A DNA stretch of 64,000 nt from NCBI RefSeq assembly GCF_946886895.1, contig NZ_CAMPJO010000016.1, positions 16,173 through 80,172 on the forward strand, written 5' to 3'. The position numbers and the translations under genes were made by a program. The DNA comes from an uncultured Marinobacter sp. (lineage in GTDB: Bacteria > Pseudomonadota > Gammaproteobacteria > Pseudomonadales > Oleiphilaceae). The notes below the pieces were generated by a model. That model searched no databases and had not been told where the DNA came from. It saw nothing but the letters and a program-made list of their open reading frames with translations. Shown piece after piece: positions 18,241 through 28,095 of the stretch. Each line of letters opens with the position of its first letter. Within the stretch, counting starts at the first letter, position 1.

Positions 18241-20697
18241 TCAGACCACAGGTTTCCAGGCCCCGTCATCGTATCGCTCCACCCCGCCGCCAGACATCCG
18301 GCACAGGCAGGCCCACTGATTTTCCACCAGCGCGGCCACATCGGGTTGCCGGCGGATAACCGATTCTATCCGCGCCGCCGGGGCATCAATCAGCACCGTC
18401 AGCCGCACCGGTTCATGGCGCCAGCAGGTACCGTCGTGCACGGATTGCAGCGGCAGGCCGATCCTCAGATGGCTGCTGTTGCCTTCAACAACGCCCACGT
18501 TGCCACCAACCACCGAATGCAACAGCTTATTTCCCGAGCCATACACCTCCGGAACCGTCACCGACGCGAAATACTGCAGGTTGATCCAGTTTGCGACGAT
18601 CATCGGCGCCGCAAGCAGGCCCTCCAGAAGGTCGCCGTCGTCGTCGAGGGCCGGATCATAGTCATGCAGGAATACCCGCCCGGACAAGTTCCGGCCACGA
18701 GTCCGGGACCGTTTGGCAAAGATAATCGCGGCATTGTTCGCCAGTCCCCATTCCGGCCGCACTTCCGACCAGTCTCTGGTGCGGTTTTCCATGGCGAGCC
18801 TGAGATCTTCATCGCCAAGGCCGTTCAGTTTCAGCGGCGTTGCCCGCTCCTTACGAACCCGAATACCCGCTTCCTGGAAGCCGGCCTCCAGGCCCGCCAG
18901 TTTGTGAGCGTGAGAGTCCGGAACCGAATTGCGATCCGGGAATGTCACCGTATCCGTGGCCGTGCAGTGCTCCGCCGCCACGGCCCAGGTGTAATCCGGG
19001 ATCTTGATTCCCTGCTCCGCCAGCCCCGCCCGCACCTGAGGATCGTTGACCAGCCGTGCGGCAAGGCGTGCGTTGACACCACCACTCTTGCCGCCGCAGG
19101 CGCCGCATTCCAGGCCAGCCTGGTTCGGATTGTTATCGGTATGGCTGCCATGGCCGACAAACACCAGCAAGGGCGCAAACCCGCTGGTCAAGGACATGCC
19201 CCGGAGCATGTTCGCGACAAGAGAGACCTTGTCCGAATCCGAAAGTGGGTCGCCGCCGTGGTTATGCACCAGGCGGCCGTCAAGGCACGGGATGTTGCTG
19301 CTTTGGTGGCCATGCTTCAACGTATCCTTCAGCAACTTCCAGGCCCACGCAAGACCGGTGGTTTCCACCAGCGTAAAGGTGGAGAGGCTGCTGTATTTCG
19401 CCTTTCTCACGGATTCCCGGGTGATTTCTTTCTGATCGCGGGCCCGGTTTGCAGCGAGGTCTTCCCGGAGACTGCCCTTGCTGTCAATTAAACGGAACGA
19501 TGCCGGCAGCAGCCCCGGCAGGCGACGCGCCGGGGCAAAAGGCCCGTGCTGCTGATGTTCAATGGGCATTCCGAAAAAGCCCGCGAAACCCAGCGTCTGA
19601 ACGCCGGGGTACACCGCTTCCAGGTGCCGGCGCAGGGGCTCGGACCGGACATCGATACAGAACACCGCCTGCGCGTCCGGCGTGTCGTTCACTGGCGGCG
19701 ATACGGCGTCCACGCCCTGCCCGAATCCAAGTGCCTGCCACAGGGTACGCTGATAACCAAGCTCAAACGCCCGCTGCCAGACCCAAAGCCCGTTCCGGTC
19801 ATCCAGCTCGCTCGCGCGCTGAACCCGGGCTTTGTGCTTCTGCCAATCAGCCTTCTGGGCCGGGGTGGCAAAGCCCATACCCAGGGACTCCCACACCAGC
19901 ATAATGGCCAGCAACTCTCCGCAGCGATCAGACGACTGGGCCTCCAGCCCCGCCCGCCAGTCCTCGCCCCGGCACCAGGAGGCCCAACCGTTCACCCGAA
20001 GTAGCAGGCTGTGGCACAGCGCCTCCAGCGCCGGCCCGGAAACGCCGAGGGCCCTGATCGACTCCGTAACCGCATCCTCCAGGGACTCCGGCACGGATTT
20101 GAAGAATGCCCGGGCACCGGCCAGACCGGTTCTGAAGTCCAGCGACCGGTCTTCACGAACCGACTCGAGCCAGAAACCGAACAAATCTGCGTCTGATCTG
20201 TCCCTGGTTGCCGACCACCGGCCCTGGCGCCGGTCAAAAAAGGCGCCGCAGGTTCCGGACACCTGATCACAGGCAGTCTCAGCCAGGTTCCCCTCGCCTT
20301 TACCGGCGGCATTAACGGTGTAAGTGTCAAGAATCGAGTTCTGCAACGGCACGCTGTTGGTCGATTTCCGGTCAAGCCAGTCGACGTACCAGGCCAGGTC
20401 CCGGTCCCCGCCAGCTTCCTGAATACCGGCCATAAGATCCGCCTGCCGGACACGGCCGCCCTCCCAGGCCTCCCGGTAGTACGCCGCCGGCATCAGCATA
20501 TCGATGCCGCCACGCTCGATGAGACGACGCGCTGCCTGCGGTGCCTTCAGGTGCCTGAGCCCCCAGAACGGGTTAACCGCGATCCACTGGTCGAGCGGCC
20601 AGACCGGGGCAATCAGATGGCAGGCCCGAGCGAAAGGCTCGCGCCAGGCTTCATTCACTGCCGGCACCTCCGGAGCCGATACCGAGACTGGGGTCAT
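18241..20697 (-). CDS. dabA: Inorganic carbon transporter subunit DabA (DUF2309)
   Basis: Cytoplasmic-face subunit of the DAB system, which traps CO2 as bicarbonate inside the cell using a beta-carbonic-anhydrase-like zinc site coupled to the membrane partner DabB. The protein of 818 aa has the full length. Zinc-site residues are visible: Cys and Asp in VFCIDVRSEPLRRHLE (near residues 345-347), His in FVGHGSHTDNNPNQAG (near 515) and Cys in LECGACGGKSGG (near 529). The start overlaps the dabB stop by 4 bases (ATGA), so the two are coupled. It matters for autotrophs and for heterotrophs that need bicarbonate for anaplerotic carboxylation. Confidence 0.95.
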   Translation of the reverse strand: MTPVSVSAPEVPAVNEAWREPFARACHLIAPVWPLDQWIAVNPFWGLRHLKAPQAARRLIERGGIDMLMPAAYYREAWEGGRVRQADLMAGIQEAGGDRDLAWYVDWLDRKSTNSVPLQNSILDTYTVNAAGKGEGNLAETACDQVSGTCGAFFDRRQGRWSATRDRSDADLFGFWLESVREDRSLDFRTGLAGARAFFKSVPESLEDAVTESIRALGVSGPALEALCHSLLLRVNGWASWCRGEDWRAGLEAQSSDRCGELLAIMLVWESLGMGFATPAQKADWQKHKARVQRASELDDRNGLWVWQRAFELGYQRTLWQALGFGQGVDAVSPPVNDTPDAQAVFCIDVRSEPLRRHLEAVYPGVQTLGFAGFFGMPIEHQQHGPFAPARRLPGLLPASFRLIDSKGSLREDLAANRARDQKEITRESVRKAKYSSLSTFTLVETTGLAWAWKLLKDTLKHGHQSSNIPCLDGRLVHNHGGDPLSDSDKVSLVANMLRGMSLTSGFAPLLVFVGHGSHTDNNPNQAGLECGACGGKSGGVNARLAARLVNDPQVRAGLAEQGIKIPDYTWAVAAEHCTATDTVTFPDRNSVPDSHAHKLAGLEAGFQEAGIRVRKERATPLKLNGLGDEDLRLAMENRTRDWSEVRPEWGLANNAAIIFAKRSRTRGRNLSGRVFLHDYDPALDDDGDLLEGLLAAPMIVANWINLQYFASVTVPEVYGSGNKLLHSVVGGNVGVVEGNSSHLRIGLPLQSVHDGTCWRHEPVRLTVLIDAPAARIESVIRRQPDVAALVENQWACLCRMSGGGVERYDDGAWKPVV

Positions 20698-22313
20698 GAT
20701 CTTTCCTCCAGCTTGAAAGGATGATGGGGAATCCGACGAAACATGGACGGAACGCTCAGCGCCTCAGCCGCCAGGCGTCGGGTCAGCCGGTCAAACGGAA
20801 GCTCCAGGTAGAGCCCCTGACGAAAATGGGCGCAGAGCACCCGTGTTGTCCGGTAGCGGGAACCCAGAAGGATCAGCAGCGAGAACAGGGCCAGCATGCC
20901 AACCACCATCAGGCCCGATGCGTAGGCGACCGTTGGCGCAACAAACCCCTCATGCACCGGCACTGCTGGCCCAACCAGCCCGTGAAGCAGCGCATACACC
21001 GGCACCAGAGACACCGCCATGGCCGCCAGCCGGAGTTTCACGGCCGCGGTCGCGCCTGCCGGTATACCCATGGCAGCAGCGGCCACCGCCAGCACCAGCA
21101 GCGCTCCAAAAACGACGTTATGCTCCACAATCCAGGGCGCCTGGAACAGAATGAGCGCCGCAACCAGGCTCGTTGAACCGGCCCAGAACAGCCGGCTGGC
21201 AACCGGCGCCTCGGGAAAACCACCCGCCGCCGAGACCGTCACGGTGCGTCCGGACGCCAGGAAGGAATGAGCCTTATACAGCGAGTGGGCCAGCAGGTGC
21301 AGCAGTGCCAGGGTGTAGGCGCCCATCCCGATCTCAAACAGCATGAATCCCATCTGGGCGCAGGTAGACCAGGCCAGGGCGTGCTTCACCGAGTGTTGGG
21401 TCATCATGGTAAGCACGGCGACCACCGCCGTCATGCCGCCCATAACCAGCAGCACCAGGTGCCCGGCGGTGAATCCATCGAACACCGGGAACAGTCGCAG
21501 CCACAAGAACCCGCCAAGGTTGATTACCCCGGCATGAAGCAGTGCGGAAACCGGTGTCGGCGCTTCCATGACCCGGATAAGCCAGCCATGGAAGGGAATC
21601 TGCGCGCACTTGAGAATCGCCGCCAGTGCCAGGGCCACCGAGGCGACATCCAGTGCCAGCGAGCCGCCGGTAAGGGCCGCCTCGTTCGCGATCATGTCTG
21701 GCAGGTAGAAGGTGTCATAGTGCAGATACAGCAACACCACACCGGAAATCACCAGAGCATCCCCGGCACGGCTGACAATAAACTTCTGAACCGCCGCCAT
21801 CCGGGCCTGGGACCGGTCCTGGTACAGGGTCAGAAGGTGGTGAAGCGCCAGACTCACACCGATCCAGGCACCCGCCAGGATCAGCAGATGGTTGGTGAAT
21901 ACCAGAACCAGGACCGACGCAATGGTGGCCAGGAACCAGGGAAGGAACCGGTCGCGGCCGGGATCCTGGTTCAGGTAGTTGTCGGCAAAACGCAGGATTA
22001 CCCATCCCACGAATGCCACCATCAGAGCCATCCACACAGCGATACCGGTCGGGTACAGGCCAAGAGAGCGCCCCAGGGTCGCCAGCGTGGCGCTGTCTCC
22101 TCCCAGCCGGGGCTGGATAACCAGCAACAGCGCCACCACCAGGGAGGCACCCATCGAAAGCACCATCAGCCAGCCGGCGATTCGCCAGCAGTGATTCAGT
22201 TTCAGGGGACTTTTCAGCCAGGTACTCAATCCGGCAAGGCCGAGCAGAGCGACCGGCAGCATCAGCCAGATGGCCAGTACCAGCAGTGAAAAATAGTCAG
22301 CAAAGGGACTCAA
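20694..22313 (-). CDS. dabB: DabB membrane subunit (NuoL/MrpA-like)
   Basis: Membrane partner of DabA, thought to use the ion gradient to drive CO2 hydration. The start is TTG 22313 (LSPFADYFSLLVLAIWLM), because AGGAGG lies 8 bases upstream; this gives 539 aa and removes a charged extension that begins at 22367. It has many membrane helices and the proton-antiporter core CAQIPFHGWLIRVMEAPTPV and LLHAGVINLGGFLW typical of NuoL. It is followed directly by dabA, and a LysR regulator is divergent. Confidence 0.93.
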   Translation of the reverse strand: MSPFADYFSLLVLAIWLMLPVALLGLAGLSTWLKSPLKLNHCWRIAGWLMVLSMGASLVVALLLVIQPRLGGDSATLATLGRSLGLYPTGIAVWMALMVAFVGWVILRFADNYLNQDPGRDRFLPWFLATIASVLVLVFTNHLLILAGAWIGVSLALHHLLTLYQDRSQARMAAVQKFIVSRAGDALVISGVVLLYLHYDTFYLPDMIANEAALTGGSLALDVASVALALAAILKCAQIPFHGWLIRVMEAPTPVSALLHAGVINLGGFLWLRLFPVFDGFTAGHLVLLVMGGMTAVVAVLTMMTQHSVKHALAWSTCAQMGFMLFEIGMGAYTLALLHLLAHSLYKAHSFLASGRTVTVSAAGGFPEAPVASRLFWAGSTSLVAALILFQAPWIVEHNVVFGALLVLAVAAAAMGIPAGATAAVKLRLAAMAVSLVPVYALLHGLVGPAVPVHEGFVAPTVAYASGLMVVGMLALFSLLILLGSRYRTTRVLCAHFRQGLYLELPFDRLTRRLAAEALSVPSMFRRIPHHPFKLEERS

Positions 22314-22360
22314 GGGGCAAACCTCCTGTGTGGCGGGATGTTTCGAGCGTAGTCTGCCGA

Positions 22361-22396
22361 TGATCAACTAATATAAAAAATGGTTTATAATGATCA
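22361..22396. promoter_or_regulatory. Candidate LysR operator between dabB and its divergent regulator
   Basis: An AT-rich dyad TATAAA-N6-TTTATA (22372-22389), containing a T-N11-A motif, is flanked by two TGATCA hexamers (22361-22366 and 22391-22396). The position between divergent genes and the symmetry fit a LysR-type binding region; binding is inferred. Confidence 0.5.
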
Positions 22397-22425
22397 CTTC
22401 ATTCTGTTTTTGAGAACATTTGGCA

Positions 22426-23337
22426 ATGAAGCTGAATTATCATCATCTGTTTTACTTCTGGAAGGTTGCCAGTACCGGCCATCTCACCCGGGCGGCGGAT
22501 GCATTGCATATTTCCCAGTCCGCCCTCTCCGGCCAGATCCGGAAACTCGAGGAAAGCCTCGGCCATGACCTGTTCATCCGGGAAGGCCGCCGGCTCAAGC
22601 TGTCAGAAGCGGGTCGTATGGCGTTTTCCTATGCCGAAGAGATCTTCCGGCAGGGCGAGGAGCTGTCGGCACTGTTTGCCTCCGGCGCGCAACCGAACCG
22701 GGAGATTCTCAGGATTGGTGCCGTTGCCACCCTCTCCCGGAATTTCCAGGAGGGATTCCTGCAGCCCCTGCTGAACCGGGAGGATCTGGAGCTGAGCCTG
22801 CAAAGCAGCCACATCGATGAGTTGCTGCGGCGCCTCTCCGCCCACCGCCTGGACCTGATACTGTCCAACCAGTCGGTTCAGGGCGATGAGCAAAACCCCT
22901 GGCGCTCCCGGCTGATTGCCAAACAGTCCGTCAGCATCATCGGCCCCGCAGGCATGGCGGTGCAGGAAACGTTTCCTGAGGTGCTACGGGGTCGAAGCCT
23001 GATCGTTCCAGGGCAGGACAACAACATACGCCAGGCGTTTGATCAGCTCTGTGAGTATCACGGGCTCCGGCCACGCATCGCCGCGGAGGTGGACGACATG
23101 GCCATGATGCGGCTGCTGACACGGGATACCGGGCACTTTGCCATCATGCCGCCGGTGGTCGTACGGGACGAGCTGAAAAACGAAGTCCTGTCGGATTACG
23201 GGGCCCTGCCGGGGGTCTTCGAAGAATTCTATGCCATCAGCATCCGGCGGCAGTTCGAGACCCCGGCGCTCCGGGAGCTGCTCTCCCAACCGTCCGATCA
23301 TGTCCTTGCCCGGCCACCTGCCGAGCCACATCTTTAA
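22426..23337 (+). CDS. LysR-family regulator, probable activator of dabBA
   Basis: Regulator of 303 aa starting MKLNYHHLFYFWKVASTGHL; the ATG at 22426 is chosen over TTG 22420. The winged helix-turn-helix covers residues 3-62 (RAADALHISQSALSGQIRKL, then GHDLFIREGRRLKLSEAG). The C-terminal part is the effector-binding domain. It diverges from dabB with 112 bases between them. LysR regulators of this NhaR/CbbR-like type often control the neighbouring dab operon in response to carbon status; this is inferred. Confidence 0.92.
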   Translation: MKLNYHHLFYFWKVASTGHLTRAADALHISQSALSGQIRKLEESLGHDLFIREGRRLKLSEAGRMAFSYAEEIFRQGEELSALFASGAQPNREILRIGAVATLSRNFQEGFLQPLLNREDLELSLQSSHIDELLRRLSAHRLDLILSNQSVQGDEQNPWRSRLIAKQSVSIIGPAGMAVQETFPEVLRGRSLIVPGQDNNIRQAFDQLCEYHGLRPRIAAEVDDMAMMRLLTRDTGHFAIMPPVVVRDELKNEVLSDYGALPGVFEEFYAISIRRQFETPALRELLSQPSDHVLARPPAEPHL

Positions 23338-23404
23338 CGGGGCTTGAATCACACCCAATATTCATAGGATGATTGGTTAATCTGATCGAGGGATGATAAA
23401 CAGC

Positions 23405-24088
23405 ATGTTAGAACGTATCCGTAAGGGCTCACTGGTTGAGACGGCCATCGAAAGTCTCAGAAAGGCGATAGAAACAGGAGGTTGGTCGATCGGCGACCGG
23501 CTGCCCGTAGAGTCCGAGTTGTCGGACGCCCTTGGCGTCAGCCGGAATACCGTGCGTGAGGCGGTCCGGGTGCTGGTACATGCAGGCATGCTGGAGACCC
23601 GCCAGGGCGATGGCACCTACGTGCGCGCCACCCGGGATGCCGGTGAAACACTCCGCCGGATTGCCCGCACGCAGTTGGCGGATCAGCTGGAAGTGCGCAT
23701 CATGCTGGAAACCGAAGCGGCCAAGCTGGCCGCCTCCCGGCGCACGGAACAGGACTTGCGGAACATGACCAGCGCCCTGGATGCCCGGGCCAGGGCCGGC
23801 GACGACCTGCAAGACCGCATCCGCCATGACGAGGAGTTTCACCACGCCCTGGTGGTGGCTTCCCATAACCCGGCGCTGGTGGAGCTTTACGATTACTTCT
23901 CCCAGGCCGTCAGCGAGACCATTGAACAGACCGAAACCAACGCTGATCTGCCAGAACCCTCCCAGGAGGATCATGAGCTGTTGCTGGCGGCGGTCCGCCG
24001 GCAGGATGAGAGTAAGGCAGAGAGTCTGGCCAGGGCACTGCTGAAGCCCAGCCTTCAGGCACTCAAGCGTCAGGGGGCCGGGGCATGA
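23405..24088 (+). CDS. GntR/FadR-family regulator
   Basis: Regulator of about 227 aa. ATG codons at 23393 and 23405 are both possible; a GAGGG touches the first and lies 12 bases from the second. The winged helix covers VESELSDALGVSRNTVREAV and AGMLETRQGDGTYVRA. The C-terminal FCD domain has the metal and effector residues RHDEEFHHALVVASHNPAL and a late HELLLAAVRRQD. The stop overlaps the start of a transporter gene by 4 bases, so it almost certainly controls that transporter. A short dyad, GATTGGTTAATC (23371-23382), just upstream could be an operator. Confidence 0.9.
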   Translation: MLERIRKGSLVETAIESLRKAIETGGWSIGDRLPVESELSDALGVSRNTVREAVRVLVHAGMLETRQGDGTYVRATRDAGETLRRIARTQLADQLEVRIMLETEAAKLAASRRTEQDLRNMTSALDARARAGDDLQDRIRHDEEFHHALVVASHNPALVELYDYFSQAVSETIEQTETNADLPEPSQEDHELLLAAVRRQDESKAESLARALLKPSLQALKRQGAGA

Positions 24089-25095
24089 CGTTCCGCGTTG
24101 ATACCTTCACCCTGTTCATGCTCGGCGCCATCGTTCTGGCCACGTTTCTGCCGGCAACCGGTACCGCCGGAGACCTGCTGGCGACCGCCGGCACCGTGGC
24201 CGTCGCCCTGCTCTTCTTCTTTCATGGCGCCGCGCTTTCCCGGGAGCAGATTGTGGCCGGCGCCACCCATTGGCGGCTGCACATCCTGATCACCTCGCTC
24301 ACCTTTGTGTTTTTCCCACTGGCAGTGCTGCCCATCAACGCACTGACCGAATGGGTCCCCACGTGGATGCCAAAGGACCTGGGGCTCGGCTTTCTCTATC
24401 TCGGGGTATTGCCGTCGGCGGTGTCGTCGTCGATCGCGTACACCGCCATGGCCCGGGGCAATGTACCGGCCGCCATCTGCAGTGCCGCAGCCTCCAACGT
24501 CTTCGGCATGATGCTGACGCCGTTTTTGCTGTTGCTGCTGGTGAGCACATCCGGTGCGGGGGAGTTTCCGGTGGCCGAAGCCCTCAAGGACATCGTGTTG
24601 CAGTTGTTGCTGCCGTTTGCCGTCGGCCATGGGCTGCGGCCAGTGCTCGGTGGTTTTATCGCCCGTCATGAGAGCCTGATGGCGCGTTACGACAAGGGTG
24701 TGATCCTGCTGATTGTCTACTCCGCCTTTTCACATTCCGTGGAAAGCGGGCTCTGGCAGAAACTGCCAGTGCAGGCCATTGTCTTCGCAATTGCGCTCTG
24801 TTTTGGACTGCTCGCGCTGTTCATGGTGATTGCACGGGTACTGGTGAGGCGCTTCGGCTTCAGCCTTGAGGACGAAGCCGCAGCGGTTTTCTGCGGCTCC
24901 AAGAAGAGCCTGGCGTCCGGTCTGCCAATGGCAAAAGTGCTGTTTTCCGGTCACCCCGGCTTCGGCATGATCGTGTTGCCCATCATGTGCTACAACCAGG
25001 TACAGGTTATTGTAGGCGCCATTCTGGCCCAGAAGTACCGGGCTATGATTGATGCCGCCAACGCCGGGGAGGCTGCCGAGAAACGGCAGCCCTAA
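24085..25095 (+). CDS. BASS-family (bile acid:sodium symporter-like) transporter, YfeH type
   Basis: Membrane protein of 336 aa with about ten helices. YfeH-type features include ALLFFFHGAALSREQI, GFLYLGVLPSAVSSSIAYTA and AAAVFCGSKKSLASGLPMAK, the last being the inverted-repeat crossover motif. These transporters couple sodium to uptake of organic anions; the substrate here is unknown. It is coupled to a GntR regulator by ATGA (24085-24088), so an inducible metabolite is likely. Its stop overlaps the convergent J-like gene by 4 bases. Confidence 0.9.
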   Translation: MTFRVDTFTLFMLGAIVLATFLPATGTAGDLLATAGTVAVALLFFFHGAALSREQIVAGATHWRLHILITSLTFVFFPLAVLPINALTEWVPTWMPKDLGLGFLYLGVLPSAVSSSIAYTAMARGNVPAAICSAAASNVFGMMLTPFLLLLLVSTSGAGEFPVAEALKDIVLQLLLPFAVGHGLRPVLGGFIARHESLMARYDKGVILLIVYSAFSHSVESGLWQKLPVQAIVFAIALCFGLLALFMVIARVLVRRFGFSLEDEAAAVFCGSKKSLASGLPMAKVLFSGHPGFGMIVLPIMCYNQVQVIVGAILAQKYRAMIDAANAGEAAEKRQP

Positions 25096-25751
25096 TTGCC
25101 GCCCATGCCACCAAACAGGGTGGCGAGTATGGCCAGCCCCACAATCCATCCGATCACGGCTGGCCAGAAATTCACCATCTGCGGTTGTTCCGCGCCATTC
25201 GCCTGCGTGGCTCCGGGCTCATGATGGGGCGCCACCTCGTCTGGTTCAGACAGGTCTGCCAGGCTGTGCCAGTCAAACCACTCCCCCATAAAACGGGCCA
25301 CGGGAGCCGGGAAGCTGCCGTTTTCGGCCATGGGCCGGAGCTGCGGCTCCAGGGTCCGGGCAATCTCGCGCCGGATCGGCCCCTGGTCCGCCGGGGGTTC
25401 ACACAGGATCGCCTTCCAGATACCCAGGTCCTGGCTGCGGCCGGAGTCATTCAGCAGCGCCTTAACCTGAATCACGACTTCGCGGACCACCTGGCCCTCG
25501 TTGGCGTCCAGTGGCCGCTCGGCACCGGTATCCTCGTGCGAAGTCTGTTCGGCAACGGCAGCCACCGGTGCCTCAGTCTCCGGTTCGTCACGCCCCTCCG
25601 GCACGGGGAGCTCGCCGGCGGCTTCCCGAAAGGCCTGCTCAAGCCGGCTGGCCTCTTCCGTGGACGCAAACTTGAGCTGCTGTTCATAGGCTGCCCGTAT
25701 CCGGTCGTGGTCTCGGGTTGGTTCAATGCCCAGAATTTCCCAACACGTCAT
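25092..25751 (-). CDS. J-domain-like protein with C-terminal membrane anchor
   Basis: Protein of 219 aa. ATG 25751 is chosen (MTCWEILGIEPTRDHDRIRA) because GGGAG lies about 10 bases before it; the open frame begins further up at 25877. The first 50 residues resemble a J-domain, with DHDRIRAAYEQQLKFAS, but lack the HPD tripeptide, so it probably does not stimulate DnaK. An acidic, Pro-rich linker and a helical domain follow, and the C-terminus is one membrane helix (FWPAVIGWIVGLAILATLFG) ending in GGMGGN. I know no function. Confidence 0.75.
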   Translation of the reverse strand: MTCWEILGIEPTRDHDRIRAAYEQQLKFASTEEASRLEQAFREAAGELPVPEGRDEPETEAPVAAVAEQTSHEDTGAERPLDANEGQVVREVVIQVKALLNDSGRSQDLGIWKAILCEPPADQGPIRREIARTLEPQLRPMAENGSFPAPVARFMGEWFDWHSLADLSEPDEVAPHHEPGATQANGAEQPQMVNFWPAVIGWIVGLAILATLFGGMGGN

Positions 25752-25878
25752 AAAGCAGTCACTCCCGGCCTTTAGATTCATTACATTTTTGAGAGACAAA
25801 CCATCGGTAGTCTCATACGATAGGGAAAAGACAAAAACGATGGTTCCACCTTTTCTCGGCTGATTATAGAACGTCACT

Positions 25879-28086
25879 ATGTCCGATACGAATTACAAAG
25901 TTTTTGGCCAAACACGCCTCACGTCGCCGGTAGTCAGAACTATCCTCGCAACCACCCTGCTTTCACCCCTATCAGGGTATTCAGCGCCTGCCCAGGCCGA
26001 GCAGGCAGCGGACCCGGGGTTCTATGGTTTCAGTGACGACATACCCGAAGTGTTGACCACCACCCGGCTCCGGCAACCCAAGACCCGAGTGCCGGGCACC
26101 ACCACCGTGATCGAAGGCGACATGATCCGGGACCTGGGCATAATGAGCCTGGTAGAAGTCTTCCGGCTGGTACCGGGCATGGTCGTTGCCGAGGTTGGCA
26201 GCAGCACGCCCGTCACCACCTACCACGGCACCGTGCATTACGAACAGCGCCGGATGCAAGTGCTGGTGGATGGGCGAACGGCCCACCGCACCACACTGTC
26301 GGACATGGACTGGCAAACCATGCCGGTTCCCCTGGAAATCATTGAGCGCATCGAGGTCAGCCGGGGGCCCAATGCCGCTGCCTACGGCATCAATGCCTTC
26401 CTGGGCACCATCAACATCATTACCCGGGATCCCGCGGATACCGCCGGTGCCGAGCTGCGCGCCGTACGGGGCTCCAGGCAGTATATCCGTACCTTCGCCT
26501 CGGTCGGCGACACCAGCGACCGTTACGACTGGCGTCTGGCTTACGAGAAGCGGAAGTTCGAAGGGTTCGATTTCCAGTACGAGCGCAGCCCGGTGACCGG
26601 CGACTACGAAGAAACGCCGTTCAACGATGGCCACGATATCAACGTCTTCAACTACGATTCCCGCCTCAAGGTCAGCCCGGATTTTAACGCCGAGATCCGG
26701 GCCGGAGTCGTGGACGGCACCAATGAAGAAGATGTGCTCAAGAATGGCGAACTGGGCGCCACGGCGAATCCGAACATCGACGTGCGGGATTATTACGTTC
26801 AGTCCCGGCTGAACTTCATCCCCGCCGAAGACCATTTTTTCCACGTTCAACTCAGTTTCGAGAATTACGATCGCCGCCAGCGCTGGCCCATCGTTATTCC
26901 GGAATCCGCGCTGAACTGTCTCCAGAACGATGTCTTGCTTTTTTACCGACCCAACCGGAGCCTCTGTTTCCAGCCGGGCGGAACGCCTCTCAAAGCGACC
27001 ATTAATGCGGATTCCGAGGATTCCCGGCTGGAATTCGAATTCCAGGATACCTTGTTATTCAGCAACGATCTGAAGCTGGTGTCCGGTTTTGGCTACCGCA
27101 AGGACACCTTCCGCTCCGAGACCTACTTCAACGGCCGGGGCAACAACTACCAGACCCGGGTCTTCGGCAACCTGGAATACACTCCCATCACCTGGCTGAC
27201 CCTGAATGCCGGCGGCAACTGGGAGCAGACCACCACCACCGACGAAAGCTATTTTTCGCCCCGGCTGGCGGCCAACTTCACCCTGAACGATCAGCACGCA
27301 CTGCGCTTTGTGTATTCCAAAGCCGTGCGCACCCCGGATGGCTTCGAGCAGAGCCCGGACTACGGCTTTACCCTGAGCGACGTGGAACCGGCCCAGTACG
27401 CTGCATTCGAGGGCTATCGCATCAACAACACCGATGTCTGGGACAACCCGTTTCTGGTCACCCTGGGCCGGGACTTGGAGGAAGAAACCATCACGTCCCA
27501 TGAGGTCAGTTACTTCGGGCAGTTTCCGATGGACCAGGCACTGCTGTCCCTGGAGGTCCGGGTGTTCCGGGATGAACTCCGGGACATGATCAGCGGTGTT
27601 ATCCAGTTCGACGACTGGACAATCGACAACAACGTGGCTATTGATCAGAAAGGCTTTGAGGTGGAAGCCGCCGTGGAATACCCGGGAACCACCTTCCGGG
27701 CCACCTATGGCTACCTGGATCAGGATGACTGGTATGACGGCCCACAGATTCTGGACGACAATGGCAACATCAATACCGATGAAAAGGAATACAACGTGGA
27801 GCTGCTCGGTCGGTTGTCGGTTCGCCACTCCGGCAGCCTGGCACTGATTCAGGAACTGCCCTTTGGCCTGAAAGGCGCGTCGGCGTTTTACTGGGCCGAC
27901 GAATTTGGCGGATCGCGGTTCGAACGTCTGGACTTCCGCCTCGCAAAGCGCATTTTCCAGCCCCGGTATACGGCGGAAATTGCCTTTACCATGCAGCATT
28001 ATCTGAATGAAGAGCCGGACCTGAGCGCCGATAACAATATCAAGCACCAGAATCAGTTTTTCCTGGAAGCAGGAATTCGATTCTGA
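25879..28086 (+). CDS. TonB-dependent outer-membrane receptor
   Basis: Receptor of 735 aa with an N-terminal signal (about 38 residues, ending near APAQAEQA). The plug domain at about residues 55-180 has VPGTTTVIEGDMIRDLGI, QVLVDGRTAHRTTL and IIERIEVSRGPNAAAYGINA. A 22-strand barrel ends in Phe. The plug sequence resembles receptors for vitamin B12 or metal complexes, but the substrate cannot be told. It is followed within 9 bases by a solute-binding-like gene and then by a hybrid kinase, suggesting that uptake and sensing of one ligand are linked. Confidence 0.92.
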   Translation: MSDTNYKVFGQTRLTSPVVRTILATTLLSPLSGYSAPAQAEQAADPGFYGFSDDIPEVLTTTRLRQPKTRVPGTTTVIEGDMIRDLGIMSLVEVFRLVPGMVVAEVGSSTPVTTYHGTVHYEQRRMQVLVDGRTAHRTTLSDMDWQTMPVPLEIIERIEVSRGPNAAAYGINAFLGTINIITRDPADTAGAELRAVRGSRQYIRTFASVGDTSDRYDWRLAYEKRKFEGFDFQYERSPVTGDYEETPFNDGHDINVFNYDSRLKVSPDFNAEIRAGVVDGTNEEDVLKNGELGATANPNIDVRDYYVQSRLNFIPAEDHFFHVQLSFENYDRRQRWPIVIPESALNCLQNDVLLFYRPNRSLCFQPGGTPLKATINADSEDSRLEFEFQDTLLFSNDLKLVSGFGYRKDTFRSETYFNGRGNNYQTRVFGNLEYTPITWLTLNAGGNWEQTTTTDESYFSPRLAANFTLNDQHALRFVYSKAVRTPDGFEQSPDYGFTLSDVEPAQYAAFEGYRINNTDVWDNPFLVTLGRDLEEETITSHEVSYFGQFPMDQALLSLEVRVFRDELRDMISGVIQFDDWTIDNNVAIDQKGFEVEAAVEYPGTTFRATYGYLDQDDWYDGPQILDDNGNINTDEKEYNVELLGRLSVRHSGSLALIQELPFGLKGASAFYWADEFGGSRFERLDFRLAKRIFQPRYTAEIAFTMQHYLNEEPDLSADNNIKHQNQFFLEAGIRF

Positions 28087-28095
28087 TTATTCGAC

